DNA of 64,000 nt, from the IMG/VR virus record IMGVR_UViG_3300028177_000001, positions 186,001 to 250,000 of that record; one strand, given 5' to 3'. Made by a program: the position numbers and the translations under genes. This DNA comes from a virus. Below are positions 49,783 to 57,609 of the stretch, piece by piece. The notes beneath the pieces are model-generated. The model searched no databases. It worked only from the letters and a program-made list of their open reading frames with translations, and was not told the origin of the DNA. The first letter of the stretch is position 1. Each line of letters starts with the position of its first letter.

Positions 49783-50052
49783 CTACTCCTTGCCGCCTGG
49801 TGTGCGGGTGTACCCTACGTCTCGCAGAAAACACTCCCCGACTGGGCTGCCCAGCCACTGGATCACCGTAGCGGCGACCTCGCACTGCTCGTCCGTTGCG
49901 CTCTTCGGAGCGAGACCGCCGTCCCCGTTCATGAGGTAGTCGACGATGCTGCGAGGATGCCTGTTCTCGTGCTCCCACAGACGTGCAAACTTGCGTTCCT
50001 GCGGGTTCTGGTCGAGCCGGTGTCGGTTCCGCCCCTGGTGTCGCTTGCTCAT
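49783..50052 (-). CDS. Unknown protein, 89 aa
   Basis: ATG 50052 follows GGAGGAAG. A basic N-terminus (SKRHQGRNRHRLDQ) and a helical rest with two Cys. It directly precedes the AAA gene and may be a partner. Confidence 0.58.
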   Translation of the reverse strand: MSKRHQGRNRHRLDQNPQERKFARLWEHENRHPRSIVDYLMNGDGGLAPKSATDEQCEVAATVIQWLGSPVGECFLRDVGYTRTPGGKE

Positions 50053-50064
50053 GCTTCCTCCCAC

Positions 50065-51096
50065 TCAGTCGTCGTAGTCATCGTCGTAATCGCGACCGGG
50101 GTCGCCGTCAACGTGGCGCCACACCACCAGCTTGTTCTGGTCCATGGCCCAGCCGATGACGCCAGGCAACGACTCCAGGGTGAAGTAGGTGTCGCCCTTC
50201 GTGCCTCGGTGATCGTCCAGGCAGACCCCGGCGTCGACGATGCGCAGCGTGCGCTTGTCTACCACACACTCCAACCGGCGCTGTCGGAAGCGATACTGCA
50301 CCACTTTCTCGTTCCGGTTGCGGCTATCCCTTGCGTCCAGTAGCTCGGCGCCAGAGAGGGCCAGAGCAGCCCTTGCAGCGGCATCGAAGTCCTGGGCGGC
50401 CAGAGCCCGAAGCCCCGGACCCGTGGTGGCGTCCTTCAACGCCTGGTTCAGCTTCTCCTGCCTGTCCAGAAGAGCAGCGGCGGCGGCGCGTTCTGCCTCC
50501 GTGCGTGCTTCGTCCTCCAGACGGAGACGCTCCACCTCGCGGGCACGTTCTTCAGCGCGCTCGCGGCCCCAGGAGATCCACTGGAAGGCGAGATCCAGAG
50601 CGGGTGTTACTCCCTTGACGTGTGCGATGCTGTCCTTGCGGTCCTGGAAGGCGATTAGAGCTTCGTCCTCGGGGCCTTCGGGCCAGAGGACCTGCAGGTA
50701 GATGAGACGCCCCTCGCGGTCTCGTAGAACTTCGGCGCGGGAGAACCTCTCCAGACCCAGTTCCACGCAGTACACAGGCTCAGTCTGTTCAATCAACTTG
50801 TCTGGGTCCGGGTCTACGTGAGCCCCGTCCTGAATGAACCGATCGCCCACGAGGTAGCCGCGCAGGACCTCCTTGCCGGCGTCCTCGGCGAACTCGGGAT
50901 CCGGGTCTGCCAGGTCTCGTCCGGCCAGACGCATGCCCCGTCCTGCGGTAGCCTCGAAGGTCCACCACCCGTGCTCGGCCGGGAGGCGTCCTTGTAGACG
51001 CCAGGTTCGGGTCAGGGAGTGCACCTGGCGACCCCCCGCATAGGGGAGCACCTGGGTCTGCTTGCCCTCGGGGGCCAGTAGGTCCTTCCAGCTCAT
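50065..51096 (-). CDS. Coiled-coil protein, 343 aa
   Basis: ATG 51096 follows GGAGGATAC and shares ATGA. Beta-rich N-terminal part (about 1-165), then an Arg/Glu/Ala coiled coil (about 185-255), then a second strand domain and a DYDDDYDD tail. No enzyme motif. Possibly structural or scaffold. Confidence 0.6.
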   Translation of the reverse strand: MSWKDLLAPEGKQTQVLPYAGGRQVHSLTRTWRLQGRLPAEHGWWTFEATAGRGMRLAGRDLADPDPEFAEDAGKEVLRGYLVGDRFIQDGAHVDPDPDKLIEQTEPVYCVELGLERFSRAEVLRDREGRLIYLQVLWPEGPEDEALIAFQDRKDSIAHVKGVTPALDLAFQWISWGRERAEERAREVERLRLEDEARTEAERAAAAALLDRQEKLNQALKDATTGPGLRALAAQDFDAAARAALALSGAELLDARDSRNRNEKVVQYRFRQRRLECVVDKRTLRIVDAGVCLDDHRGTKGDTYFTLESLPGVIGWAMDQNKLVVWRHVDGDPGRDYDDDYDD

Positions 51097-51476
51097 GTAT
51101 CCTCCGAGAGAAGGAACCAGCGCCACCCTCGCAAGGGGATCCCGAGTTCCACCCAACGAGCGTCTTCCGTTTCGTTCCGCGTCTCCACAAAGACCTCTGC
51201 CGCTACCAGGCGCTTCAGCACCTCGTCGTAGAGGTACTCACCCGCGTTGTTGTAGGAGGAAGGCTTGCCCGCGATGTGCCCTTGGGTCGCCAGGAAGCTG
51301 TAGATGGACCACCACACCTCGCCGATGTAGTGCATGCCCTCCGGCTTCGGCTTCTCGTACGGGGAGTTCCAGTAGCAACAGGGCTGAAGGGCCCGAGCGA
51401 ACGCAAGGAACCCGGTCATGTCCACACTGCGAGCGATGATGTCCGCAGCCTTCTTTTCAAGTTCCAGGTCGCCCAT
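51093..51476 (-). CDS. Unknown protein, 127 aa
   Basis: ATG 51476, 25 nt after a promoter. Trp/Tyr-rich (MHYIGEVWWSIYSFL, RGWRWFLL) with helices between. No motif recognised. Confidence 0.6.
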   Translation of the reverse strand: MGDLELEKKAADIIARSVDMTGFLAFARALQPCCYWNSPYEKPKPEGMHYIGEVWWSIYSFLATQGHIAGKPSSYNNAGEYLYDEVLKRLVAAEVFVETRNETEDARWVELGIPLRGWRWFLLSEDT

Positions 51477-51500
51477 TAGACGGAGCTCCTTTAGCTCTGG

Positions 51501-51528
51501 TTACGTCTCTCCTGGCTTCCGGGAACCC
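51501..51528 (-). promoter_or_regulatory. Two-box promoter
   Basis: Minus strand GGGTTCCC (51528-51521), 13 nt, GACGTAA (51507-51501). The TAA of the -10-like box is the stop codon of the upstream gene. Confidence 0.75.
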
Positions 51529-51932
51529 TCCTCCAGAAGGGGCGCCAGTTCTTCACGGAGGAGGCGCAGGGCTTCCTCTCGCCTGCCTACGACCATGTGC
51601 ATGCCGATCTTGTCGAGCAGGTTGAAGTGGATCGGCTCCCAGTGCGGTCCGGGAAGCGCGTCCACGTCTGCCTGGGAGGGGGTTGCACCTGACGGCATGA
51701 CGGCCCAGTGGGTCACGTAGCTCGTGCATTCGAAGGACTTGCCGGAGCCGGGACGGTGCTGGTACCAGCGCTTCGTGAACGAGTTGTACCAGCACATCCG
51801 AGCGAAGCCCTGGGCGTACCTCTGGGTGTTCTCCAGGGGAATGTCCGCCACGTTCCGAGGCGCCATGGTCGCCAGGTAGTAGTTGCTCTGAGAGGGAGCG
51901 TGGTCGCGGGAAGCAATCCAGTCAGGGGACAT
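51501..51932 (-). CDS. Unknown protein, 143 aa
   Basis: ATG 51932 overlaps the previous stop by 11 nt. N-terminal half with aromatic motifs (MCWYNSFTKRWYQHRPG), C-terminal helix with Arg/Glu. No family recognised. Confidence 0.58.
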   Translation of the reverse strand: MSPDWIASRDHAPSQSNYYLATMAPRNVADIPLENTQRYAQGFARMCWYNSFTKRWYQHRPGSGKSFECTSYVTHWAVMPSGATPSQADVDALPGPHWEPIHFNLLDKIGMHMVVGRREEALRLLREELAPLLEEGSRKPGET

Positions 51933-52455
51933 AGTTCGGGTCCTTCTCGTAGAACCAGGGCTCCCCCGGCTTCTTCAGGTGCTGGTGGTCCAGCTTGTTG
52001 TCCGCCAGCGGGATCCCGGCCAGCCTCAGCTGAAAGACGAGCTGGTTTTCCGTGCCCTTGAACTCGAAGTGGGACTCCATGGTTTCCGCGACCTTCTTGC
52101 CGAAACGGTCCGGCAGAAGCCCGTGGCTGTGGTGATCGGGGACGTAGCCCTCCTCGTTGATGAGAACGAACCGGGTGTACTGCCGCACGTCGAAGTGTGC
52201 CTTCCCCCACTCAAGGGTCTCTGGTCCGGGGGACCATTCCTCGTAGTGCTCGGGGTCGTTGTCAATCAGGTACCAGAACGTGGGCTCCGTCGGGCCCCGC
52301 ACGATGTTCAGGGTCACCACGTGGTGGCAGGCGCACCCCAGACTGATCTCAAGCCCGTCGTTCTTGAGGAGATAGAGGGCTTCGCTTGCCCCGCAGTGAC
52401 ACGAGGTAGGACGAACGGCGACGCGGTCACCCGCTTCCAGAACAATGGGATCCAT
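51922..52455 (-). CDS. Unknown protein with Cys/His cluster, 177 aa
   Basis: ATG 52455 follows GAGGCTC. CHCG and CACHH near the N-terminus suggest a metal site. The rest is strand-rich with His residues (DHHSHGLLPD). Unknown. Confidence 0.58.
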   Translation of the reverse strand: MDPIVLEAGDRVAVRPTSCHCGASEALYLLKNDGLEISLGCACHHVVTLNIVRGPTEPTFWYLIDNDPEHYEEWSPGPETLEWGKAHFDVRQYTRFVLINEEGYVPDHHSHGLLPDRFGKKVAETMESHFEFKGTENQLVFQLRLAGIPLADNKLDHQHLKKPGEPWFYEKDPNYVP

Positions 52456-52915
52456 AGAGAGCCTCGAACTCAGGGTCGGACAAAGGAGTACCGTCTTCGT
52501 TGAGGACGTGCACTCCCAGACGCAAGACCTCGATCTCCTTTCCCATCCGGAAGAACTTCCATGTCTTGATCAGCTCCCAGCCTTGCGGGCAGTCCCAAGA
52601 CAGGATGTACGCCTCGATCTCCTCCCGGGTCTCCGTCATCGCGACGCAGCCTCCGCCTGGGAAGTAGTGCAAGCGACCTGTGTCGTCCTCGACGCAAGCC
52701 TCGTAGATGATCGAGGTCTTCCCGTTAGGGGACTCACACCGGAAGAACTCCACCTTCTTGATCCGGTGGTTGTACCCGGTACAGGAGTGGATCAGGTCTC
52801 CGGGCTTTGCGTCCAGGAGATAGTGCAACAGCTCACGGTACCAGCCTTCTGTGAAGTAGTCTGGGTTGAGCTTCTTCGCGAGGCGCTTGCGCCCTCGCCA
52901 CGCCTTATTGGCCAT
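52427..52915 (-). CDS. Unknown protein, 162 aa
   Basis: ATG 52915 has no clear ribosome site. Basic N-terminus (NKAWRGRKRLAKKL), then a mixed domain with a Cys/Gly loop (FPGGGCVAM). It starts 63 bp after the RtcB fragment's stop. Confidence 0.55.
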   Translation of the reverse strand: MANKAWRGRKRLAKKLNPDYFTEGWYRELLHYLLDAKPGDLIHSCTGYNHRIKKVEFFRCESPNGKTSIIYEACVEDDTGRLHYFPGGGCVAMTETREEIEAYILSWDCPQGWELIKTWKFFRMGKEIEVLRLGVHVLNEDGTPLSDPEFEALYGSHCSGSG

Positions 52916-52978
52916 GGTTGAATCCGAGTATGGTGTGGTAGCAGCCGCAGCAATACGGATTCCTGCACACCCTACCCG

Positions 52979-53275
52979 TTATGCCAAGGTCACGCAGGAG
53001 TGCGCGGGTCCCGAGCCGCCCTGGATGATGGTGTCCTCAGTGACGAGAACTCCCCCGACCGGGATGCTGTAGCCCAGGTGGGTGTCCGGCATCAGGTACA
53101 TGCCGATAGCTCCGGGGAACATCGCGGAGGACGCGGCCTGTGCCCAGAGCTTCTCATCCGTCTCACGGAAGAGGGGCTCGGAGAGAAAGGCGCGGACTTC
53201 GCAGCGCATGCCCCCTACGGGAGGGAGAACCCACTGGTTGGGTCCGGCCTGTACGACTTGCTGCATGAACGACAT
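52979..53275 (-). CDS. rtcB: RtcB RNA ligase N-terminal fragment, 98 aa
   Basis: ATG 53275 follows GGACCGACC. The sequence matches the start of RtcB 3'-phosphate RNA ligases: GGMRCEVRAF, then PGAIGMYLMPDTHLGYSIPV and GGVLVTEDTIIQGGSG. Where RtcB has the manganese-site Asp and Cys (YDISCG), this protein has PAHSC and stops five codons later. The other 300-plus residues are absent from the window. It is therefore a truncated relic, a split part, or a non-catalytic RNA-end reader. The Ro60-like gene lies 1.4 kb away. Confidence 0.72.
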   Translation of the reverse strand: MSFMQQVVQAGPNQWVLPPVGGMRCEVRAFLSEPLFRETDEKLWAQAASSAMFPGAIGMYLMPDTHLGYSIPVGGVLVTEDTIIQGGSGPAHSCVTLA

Positions 53276-53286
53276 GGTCGGTCCTT

Positions 53287-53988
53287 CTACTTCAGGGGAA
53301 GGCTTCCGGGGACGCCCTCGGGGAGGGGGAGTAGGATGTGGGTGGGGCGGATCAGAGCCCCACCCTTTGAGAAGACAGAGGAAGTGGCAGGGTCCTGGAG
53401 TGTCCCGTCCGCCCGAGGCGGGAGGACTCCTACCACAGGCCCCAGGCCAGCCTCGACCCGCATCACCGAGCACCACCAGATTGCGGCAGCCACGAGGGGT
53501 GTGATCTTCCCTGTGGCTTCGGCCTGGATGAGCCACGTCATGTCGTAGGGGGGACGCCTCCACCCCTTCTGACACTCCCAGTCAACGCCGTCGCCCAGGC
53601 AGGGCTCCTCCCCGTGAGACCCGTCCTCGTGCGAGGCATAGTAGGTCCCGCTGCCCTTGCAGTAGGAGCACTGCTCTCCCGCCGCCAGCACCCAGTACAG
53701 CCGGGAACGAACCTCCTGGTCCGAGCAGTTGAGGCGGAGGAACACCGGACTGCGATTGTCGTGGCCGACCAGGGTGGACTCCCCGTACCACAGAGCACGA
53801 AGCTCTCCCGCTTCTCGGCGAGTACCGTGGAGGAAGCCGTCTACGCGGAAGGTGAACTCGTCCCCCTGGTGATCCTCATAGGACCAGTCCATCCAGACAG
53901 GCCCGCCTCGCCACCCGTCCAGGACAGCGTTGTTCAGCACGTCGCCCTTCAGGACCAGGTCGCTGGGGGTCAGTTCGCGGTATTCCAT
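53287..53988 (-). CDS. Unknown protein with DnaJ-type CxxCxGxG, 233 aa
   Basis: ATG 53988 follows AGGAAAGG. CSYCKGSG near residue 107 and later Cys pairs resemble half of a DnaJ zinc centre. An acidic/aromatic N-terminal part and a proline-rich tail (ILLPLPEGVPGSLPL). No J domain. Function unknown. Confidence 0.6.
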   Translation of the reverse strand: MEYRELTPSDLVLKGDVLNNAVLDGWRGGPVWMDWSYEDHQGDEFTFRVDGFLHGTRREAGELRALWYGESTLVGHDNRSPVFLRLNCSDQEVRSRLYWVLAAGEQCSYCKGSGTYYASHEDGSHGEEPCLGDGVDWECQKGWRRPPYDMTWLIQAEATGKITPLVAAAIWWCSVMRVEAGLGPVVGVLPPRADGTLQDPATSSVFSKGGALIRPTHILLPLPEGVPGSLPLK

Positions 53989-54005
53989 GGCCTTTCCTGC
54001 GGGTT

Positions 54006-54452
54006 CTACTTGAGTTCGACAGTGGCTCCGGCCACTCGGAGGCCGTCGGCGTAGTCTTGGATGCGTTCCGGAGTCCAGAAGTTCGGGGAACCCGGGACGT
54101 CCAGAGTCATGACGACGGGGCACGCTGTTTCAGAGAGGTACTTGGCCTCCTTCAGTCCTGTTCCTGTGTGGTTTCGGATGCACTTGATGACCTGGATCTT
54201 ATGCCCCAGGGCTGTCATAATCAGCTGGGTAGGACCCAGCTGCGGGAACTCTTCCCCGTCCTCCAGGTACGGCAGGCACGACTCCAACAGGGTGTTGTAG
54301 AGGGTCGCCAGGTTGTGGTCCCGATGCTCCGGGTCGTGGAGTGCTCGGAGCGGCGTGTCCTGAAGATCCATCCGAACCAGGAGCTGCGCCAGGTGGCGCT
54401 TGTTCAAGAGGATCATGTCCCCTGGGAGATCAAAGTCGGCCACGTAGCGCAT
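54006..54452 (-). CDS. Ribosomal L7/L12 C-terminal-domain-like protein
   Basis: ATG 54452, 24 nt after a promoter. The last 70 residues (KIQVIKCIRNHTGTGLKEAK, then DGLRVAGATVELK) match the L7/L12 C-terminal domain, which contacts translation factors. The first 75 residues replace the ribosome-binding half with an unrelated helical part. Viruses are known to carry bL12-like genes. It may recruit elongation factors away from, or to, altered ribosomes. Confidence 0.7.
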   Translation of the reverse strand: MRYVADFDLPGDMILLNKRHLAQLLVRMDLQDTPLRALHDPEHRDHNLATLYNTLLESCLPYLEDGEEFPQLGPTQLIMTALGHKIQVIKCIRNHTGTGLKEAKYLSETACPVVMTLDVPGSPNFWTPERIQDYADGLRVAGATVELK

Positions 54453-54475
54453 CCGAGACAGCGGGTTCTACACTG

Positions 54476-54503
54476 TTACGCCCCGCCCCTGGGTAGGGAA
54501 CCC
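54476..54503 (-). promoter_or_regulatory. Two-box promoter
   Basis: Minus strand GGGTTCCC (54503-54496), 13 nt, GGCGTAA (54482-54476). Confidence 0.75.
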
Positions 54504-54590
54504 CTCAGTCCGTCTGGGTCCAGACCATGAACTTGAAGTGTTCAGCCTTTTCCTTCTCGAACTCGGCTCTCTTGGCGGGGTCGCGAGGTT

Positions 54591-54618
54591 GCCCCGACCC
54601 CGAACCGGGGGGCGGGGC
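54591..54618 (-). terminator. GC hairpin behind the Y-like RNA
   Basis: GCCCCG/CGGGGC with an inner CCCC/GGGG stem, directly after the RNA's 3' arm. No T-run. The 80 nt beyond hold a short open frame ending FKFMVWTQTD with no sure start. Confidence 0.55.
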
Positions 54619-54619
54619 T

Positions 54620-54694
54620 GGCAACCACCAACCGCACGGGATTCGAACCCGTCCGGGTGCTCTACTGAGCGACCATCTCTGGTTGGTGGTTGCC
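54620..54694 (-). ncRNA. Y-RNA-like RNA (tRNA mimic without anticodon arm)
   Basis: A perfect 14-bp stem (GGCAACCACCAACC, 54694-54681, with GGTTGGTGGTTGCC, 54633-54620) encloses a D-like arm (GCTC AGTA GAGC) and a T arm with canonical ACGGG TTCGAAT CCCGT. There is no anticodon arm. Bacterial Y RNAs are known to carry tRNA-like modules and a long Ro60-binding stem, and are often encoded beside the Ro60 gene. This RNA starts 17 nt after the Ro60-like stop codon, on the same strand. Confidence 0.75.
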
Positions 54695-54710
54695 CCTCTC
54701 GAGACTGTTG

Positions 54711-56663
54711 TCAGGCTGCCCAGGCGGGTCGTTCGAGGAGCGGAGTCCGAAGAATCTGCTCAACGAGGGACACTCGCCGAACGACCCGACGCTGAGCCGG
54801 AGCTTCACCCACGGGGGTCGCCGCGATCAGGTTCGCCAGAACCTGGCTGACTGCGTAGGGGTCCTCGAAGATGTCCTCGAAGTCCTGCGCAGTCCGCGAG
54901 GCGCAGGGGATCTGGAGTCGAGCCGCCGCGTCCGTGACCGTCCGACCCAGGTTCCCGTTGCCCCACCGCCCGTTGCCGGTGAACTGACCCCAGATGAACG
55001 ACACGGGCCGAAGCCCGGAGGCCTCGATCGCAGTCGCCAGCTGGAGGCCGGACTCACCGCACCCGTCGCCGATGAAGATGAAGAGGCTGTCCTCGTCTTC
55101 CTGCGGCTTGTGGTGCTGGATCGCCCGGACGCCCTCACCGTAGCGGGTGCCCCCGGAAGCCGTGTGCTTGGAGAGCGCGTGCTCCACGGCGGCAGACCGT
55201 GCGGCCTGGATCTTGATCTCGGTCCCCATGGTGTTGAAGATCGAGACGTGGGTCCGGTCGAGAGGGAAGCCTCCGACGAACTTGCTCAGGCAACGCTTCG
55301 CCGCCTCGATAGCACCGTCCATGGAGCCGGACTTGTCGATGATGAAGTACACCCGGAGGTTCCGAGTGACCTTCTCGATCGCCTTCGCCGTTGCCACGTC
55401 AGCCGCTTCCTCGAGGATGTCCCGCATCGCGTCCGTCTTCACGTTCCGCATGGTGTGCCGCGACCGCTGGTCCGTCGCGTTCTTCACACCACGAGCCAGC
55501 TTCTGCGCCACGGAGGGGATAGCCCCCACACCCAGGTCCTCGATGGTAGGCACCAGCGTCAGGATCTGCTTGTCGGAGACGCACCCCGCCTCTACAGCTG
55601 CCACGAAGATGGCGGGGGTGAGACCCACGCCCTCCGGCAGCTGTCCGACGAGGTTCAGCCAGGAGGGCTGCTCGGCCACGATGCGCTCGCAGACCTCCCC
55701 TTCGGTCAGACCCTTCCAGGTCACCTTCTCCTCGAGCTCCATGTCGAGCGCGATGGTCCGGTGACCGTCCTTGGCCTGAGACTGCTTCCACCGCAGAGCC
55801 TTGAAGAACTCCGGGCTCTGCGCCTTGTAGCGGACCGACCGAGCCAGCTGCTCCACCGTGTTGCCCCAGCCTGCCTTCACGAGACCGGCCAGCATGCGAG
55901 GGTTGTCCTCCCGGTAGCGGAGCCACTTCTGGACCGCCTTCTTGTACCGGCGGATCTGCGGGTTCCGAGCGCTCTGGGAGAAGCCCAGCTCACGGTTGAT
56001 GGCGTGGATCTCGGGGAGACGGAGGATCTGCCCGATCAGGAGGACCTGCTTGGGCGAGAGGTCCGACCCCTTCTGCCGGTGCAGGACCATGGCCTCGCCG
56101 ACCGCCCGGAAGTCGTCGTCGTAGAACAACACCTGGCCGTTCTCGGTGACGGGCTCCCCAGCGTGCTTCTGCGTCAGCATGAAGGCTGCGAGGATGGTCT
56201 GGAGGTCGCGCCGGTCCTGAGTGAAGGCCCAGCTGGCCCAGTGGGCCGAGAAGTCGGCGTCGGTCTTGTAGACCTCGGCGACCTGGCGGTACAGGTACTC
56301 AGCCACCTCGACGTAGATGCCGGGCTCGCGCCACTCGGCGACGACCGTGCCCCGTGCGTCCAGGACACGCTTGCCGTCCGGCGCCAGGGTTCCGAGAAGA
56401 ACCTCGTTGGTCGTGGTCTTCTGCTTCTTGCCGACGCCGGTCTTGGTCAGGTCGCAACGGAAGACGTGCTTGGAGCCGTCCTCCTGCTTTCGCCAGGTGG
56501 CCTGGGACCACCGGACACCGATGTTGGTGCGAGCGTCCTTGACGACGATGCCGGGACGGTTGTGGACCAGGTGGTCCGTGAGACCAGACACCGCCTGGAT
56601 GACGCGCTCAGCCGGGCCGAGGCCCTCGAGACGCTGGGGGTCGATCTGAACTACTTCGGGCAT
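54711..56663 (-). CDS. rsr: Ro60/Rsr-like TROVE-vWA RNA-binding protein
   Basis: ATG 56663 follows AAGGAGC. The 650-aa product has a long helical-repeat region; a segment near 265-300 (TVEQLARSVRYKAQSPEFF, then ALRWKQ) has TROVE-type character. A C-terminal vWA domain runs from about 435 with an intact MIDAS: DKSGS, GGTRYGEG and GDGC. Ro60 proteins form a ring that holds misfolded RNA and Y RNA and works with exonucleases. The adjacent Y-like RNA strengthens the call. A vWA protein with unrelated HEAT-like repeats is the alternative. Confidence 0.72.
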   Translation of the reverse strand: MPEVVQIDPQRLEGLGPAERVIQAVSGLTDHLVHNRPGIVVKDARTNIGVRWSQATWRKQEDGSKHVFRCDLTKTGVGKKQKTTTNEVLLGTLAPDGKRVLDARGTVVAEWREPGIYVEVAEYLYRQVAEVYKTDADFSAHWASWAFTQDRRDLQTILAAFMLTQKHAGEPVTENGQVLFYDDDFRAVGEAMVLHRQKGSDLSPKQVLLIGQILRLPEIHAINRELGFSQSARNPQIRRYKKAVQKWLRYREDNPRMLAGLVKAGWGNTVEQLARSVRYKAQSPEFFKALRWKQSQAKDGHRTIALDMELEEKVTWKGLTEGEVCERIVAEQPSWLNLVGQLPEGVGLTPAIFVAAVEAGCVSDKQILTLVPTIEDLGVGAIPSVAQKLARGVKNATDQRSRHTMRNVKTDAMRDILEEAADVATAKAIEKVTRNLRVYFIIDKSGSMDGAIEAAKRCLSKFVGGFPLDRTHVSIFNTMGTEIKIQAARSAAVEHALSKHTASGGTRYGEGVRAIQHHKPQEDEDSLFIFIGDGCGESGLQLATAIEASGLRPVSFIWGQFTGNGRWGNGNLGRTVTDAAARLQIPCASRTAQDFEDIFEDPYAVSQVLANLIAATPVGEAPAQRRVVRRVSLVEQILRTPLLERPAWAA

Positions 56664-56735
56664 GACAAGCTCCTTGAGCCCCCGCAGTGCAGGGGCGAGT
56701 GGATGGCAGGGAAGAATACCGCTCCCTGAAACGGA

Positions 56736-56754
56736 GACCCCCTCTACAGGGGTC
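56736..56754 (-). terminator. Hairpin terminator
   Basis: GACCCC/GGGGGTC stem with a TGTAGA loop, then TCCGTTT, directly after the stop of the 56755 gene. Confidence 0.6.
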
Positions 56755-57138
56755 TTAGGACTGGGTTCGCTCGTGCACTCGACCTTTTCCCTCTGCGGAG
56801 CCCACCAGACGGTGCTGGAGGGAGGCCAGATCCCAGATCATCCGGAAGACTTCGGGGACAGCGCGGTTCCAAGCGAGCTTCCAGGCCTGGACCTTCCAGT
56901 ACACACGGGCGAAGACCCTGTTGCGAGGAGGGTCGAAGTAAATGACCCGACGCAGGGGTGCATCGCAAGACGGACATTCATGCGGAAGATGAGGCACATA
57001 CCCCTTGCCGCAGTAGGCACAGGGTCCGATGAACAGTGGGATCTGCTCGCCTGGTCGGACCAGGTCTCCCGGCTTCTTATAGTAGGATGCCTGGGTGATG
57101 AGGTACAGGGTCTCTGAGACCTTCGTGAGCTCGTCCAT
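56755..57138 (-). CDS. Zinc-ribbon protein, 127 aa
   Basis: ATG 57138. CAYCG and CPSC near residues 40-58 form a ribbon. Basic/aromatic C-terminal half (RVYWKVQAWKLAWNR). It diverges from the promoter-bearing gene at 57243. Confidence 0.6.
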   Translation of the reverse strand: MDELTKVSETLYLITQASYYKKPGDLVRPGEQIPLFIGPCAYCGKGYVPHLPHECPSCDAPLRRVIYFDPPRNRVFARVYWKVQAWKLAWNRAVPEVFRMIWDLASLQHRLVGSAEGKGRVHERTQS

Positions 57139-57194
57139 GCTTCATATTACCGGTTCGGTGCCCTCCTATTACGGGTGCATGCTTATGCAACCCA

Positions 57195-57222
57195 GGGTTC
57201 CCCCTGGGCGTTCTCGGCGTAA
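57195..57222 (+). promoter_or_regulatory. Two-box promoter (plus strand)
   Basis: GGGTTCCC (57195-57202), 13 nt, GGCGTAA (57216-57222), 21 nt before the ATG at 57243. The only clear copy on the plus strand, showing that the motif is directional. Confidence 0.8.
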
Positions 57223-57242
57223 TAGAGGTGCAGGAGAGCGCC

Positions 57243-57575
57243 ATGGAAGTCCGCACCGAGACCTTCAACAAGTCGAACTGGTCTGGCGAGACTACCGAGC
57301 TCAAGGTTCGGAAGTACAAGGACGGTCGGGAGACCTTCAAGCTTCACGGCTACGACTTCACCCTCACCGACCCCGCAACCACGCCGTCCGACGATGGGGA
57401 CAGCGACTGGGACTTCATGTCCCGCAGCCTGGTGGGGAGCGGCTGGAAGGATCCCCTGTTCAAGGTGTGCAAGTTCCGCAAGGACAAGTACTGGACCTGC
57501 TCCCAGTACGATGTCTCTCGGGAGGACGCCGACCCGGTCGTGGCCGCTGCCAAGCTCGTCTTCATGGTGGTGTGA
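57243..57575 (+). CDS. Unknown protein, 110 aa
   Basis: ATG 57243 follows AGGAG. Strand-rich and Lys/Trp/Asp-rich (ELKVRKYKDGRETFKLHGYD). No family recognised. Confidence 0.62.
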   Translation: MEVRTETFNKSNWSGETTELKVRKYKDGRETFKLHGYDFTLTDPATTPSDDGDSDWDFMSRSLVGSGWKDPLFKVCKFRKDKYWTCSQYDVSREDADPVVAAAKLVFMVV

Positions 57576-57609
57576 ACACCCGTTAGGATGCCTATCCGAC
57601 AGAGGGTGC

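Noticed and set aside
52979-53275. Split intein in the RtcB fragment
   Set aside because: Only five codons follow the conserved part, far too few for an intein N-half.
54690-56729. 679-aa plus-strand frame
   Set aside because: Antisense to the Ro60-like gene; it has no recognisable domain and runs across the Y-like RNA boundary.
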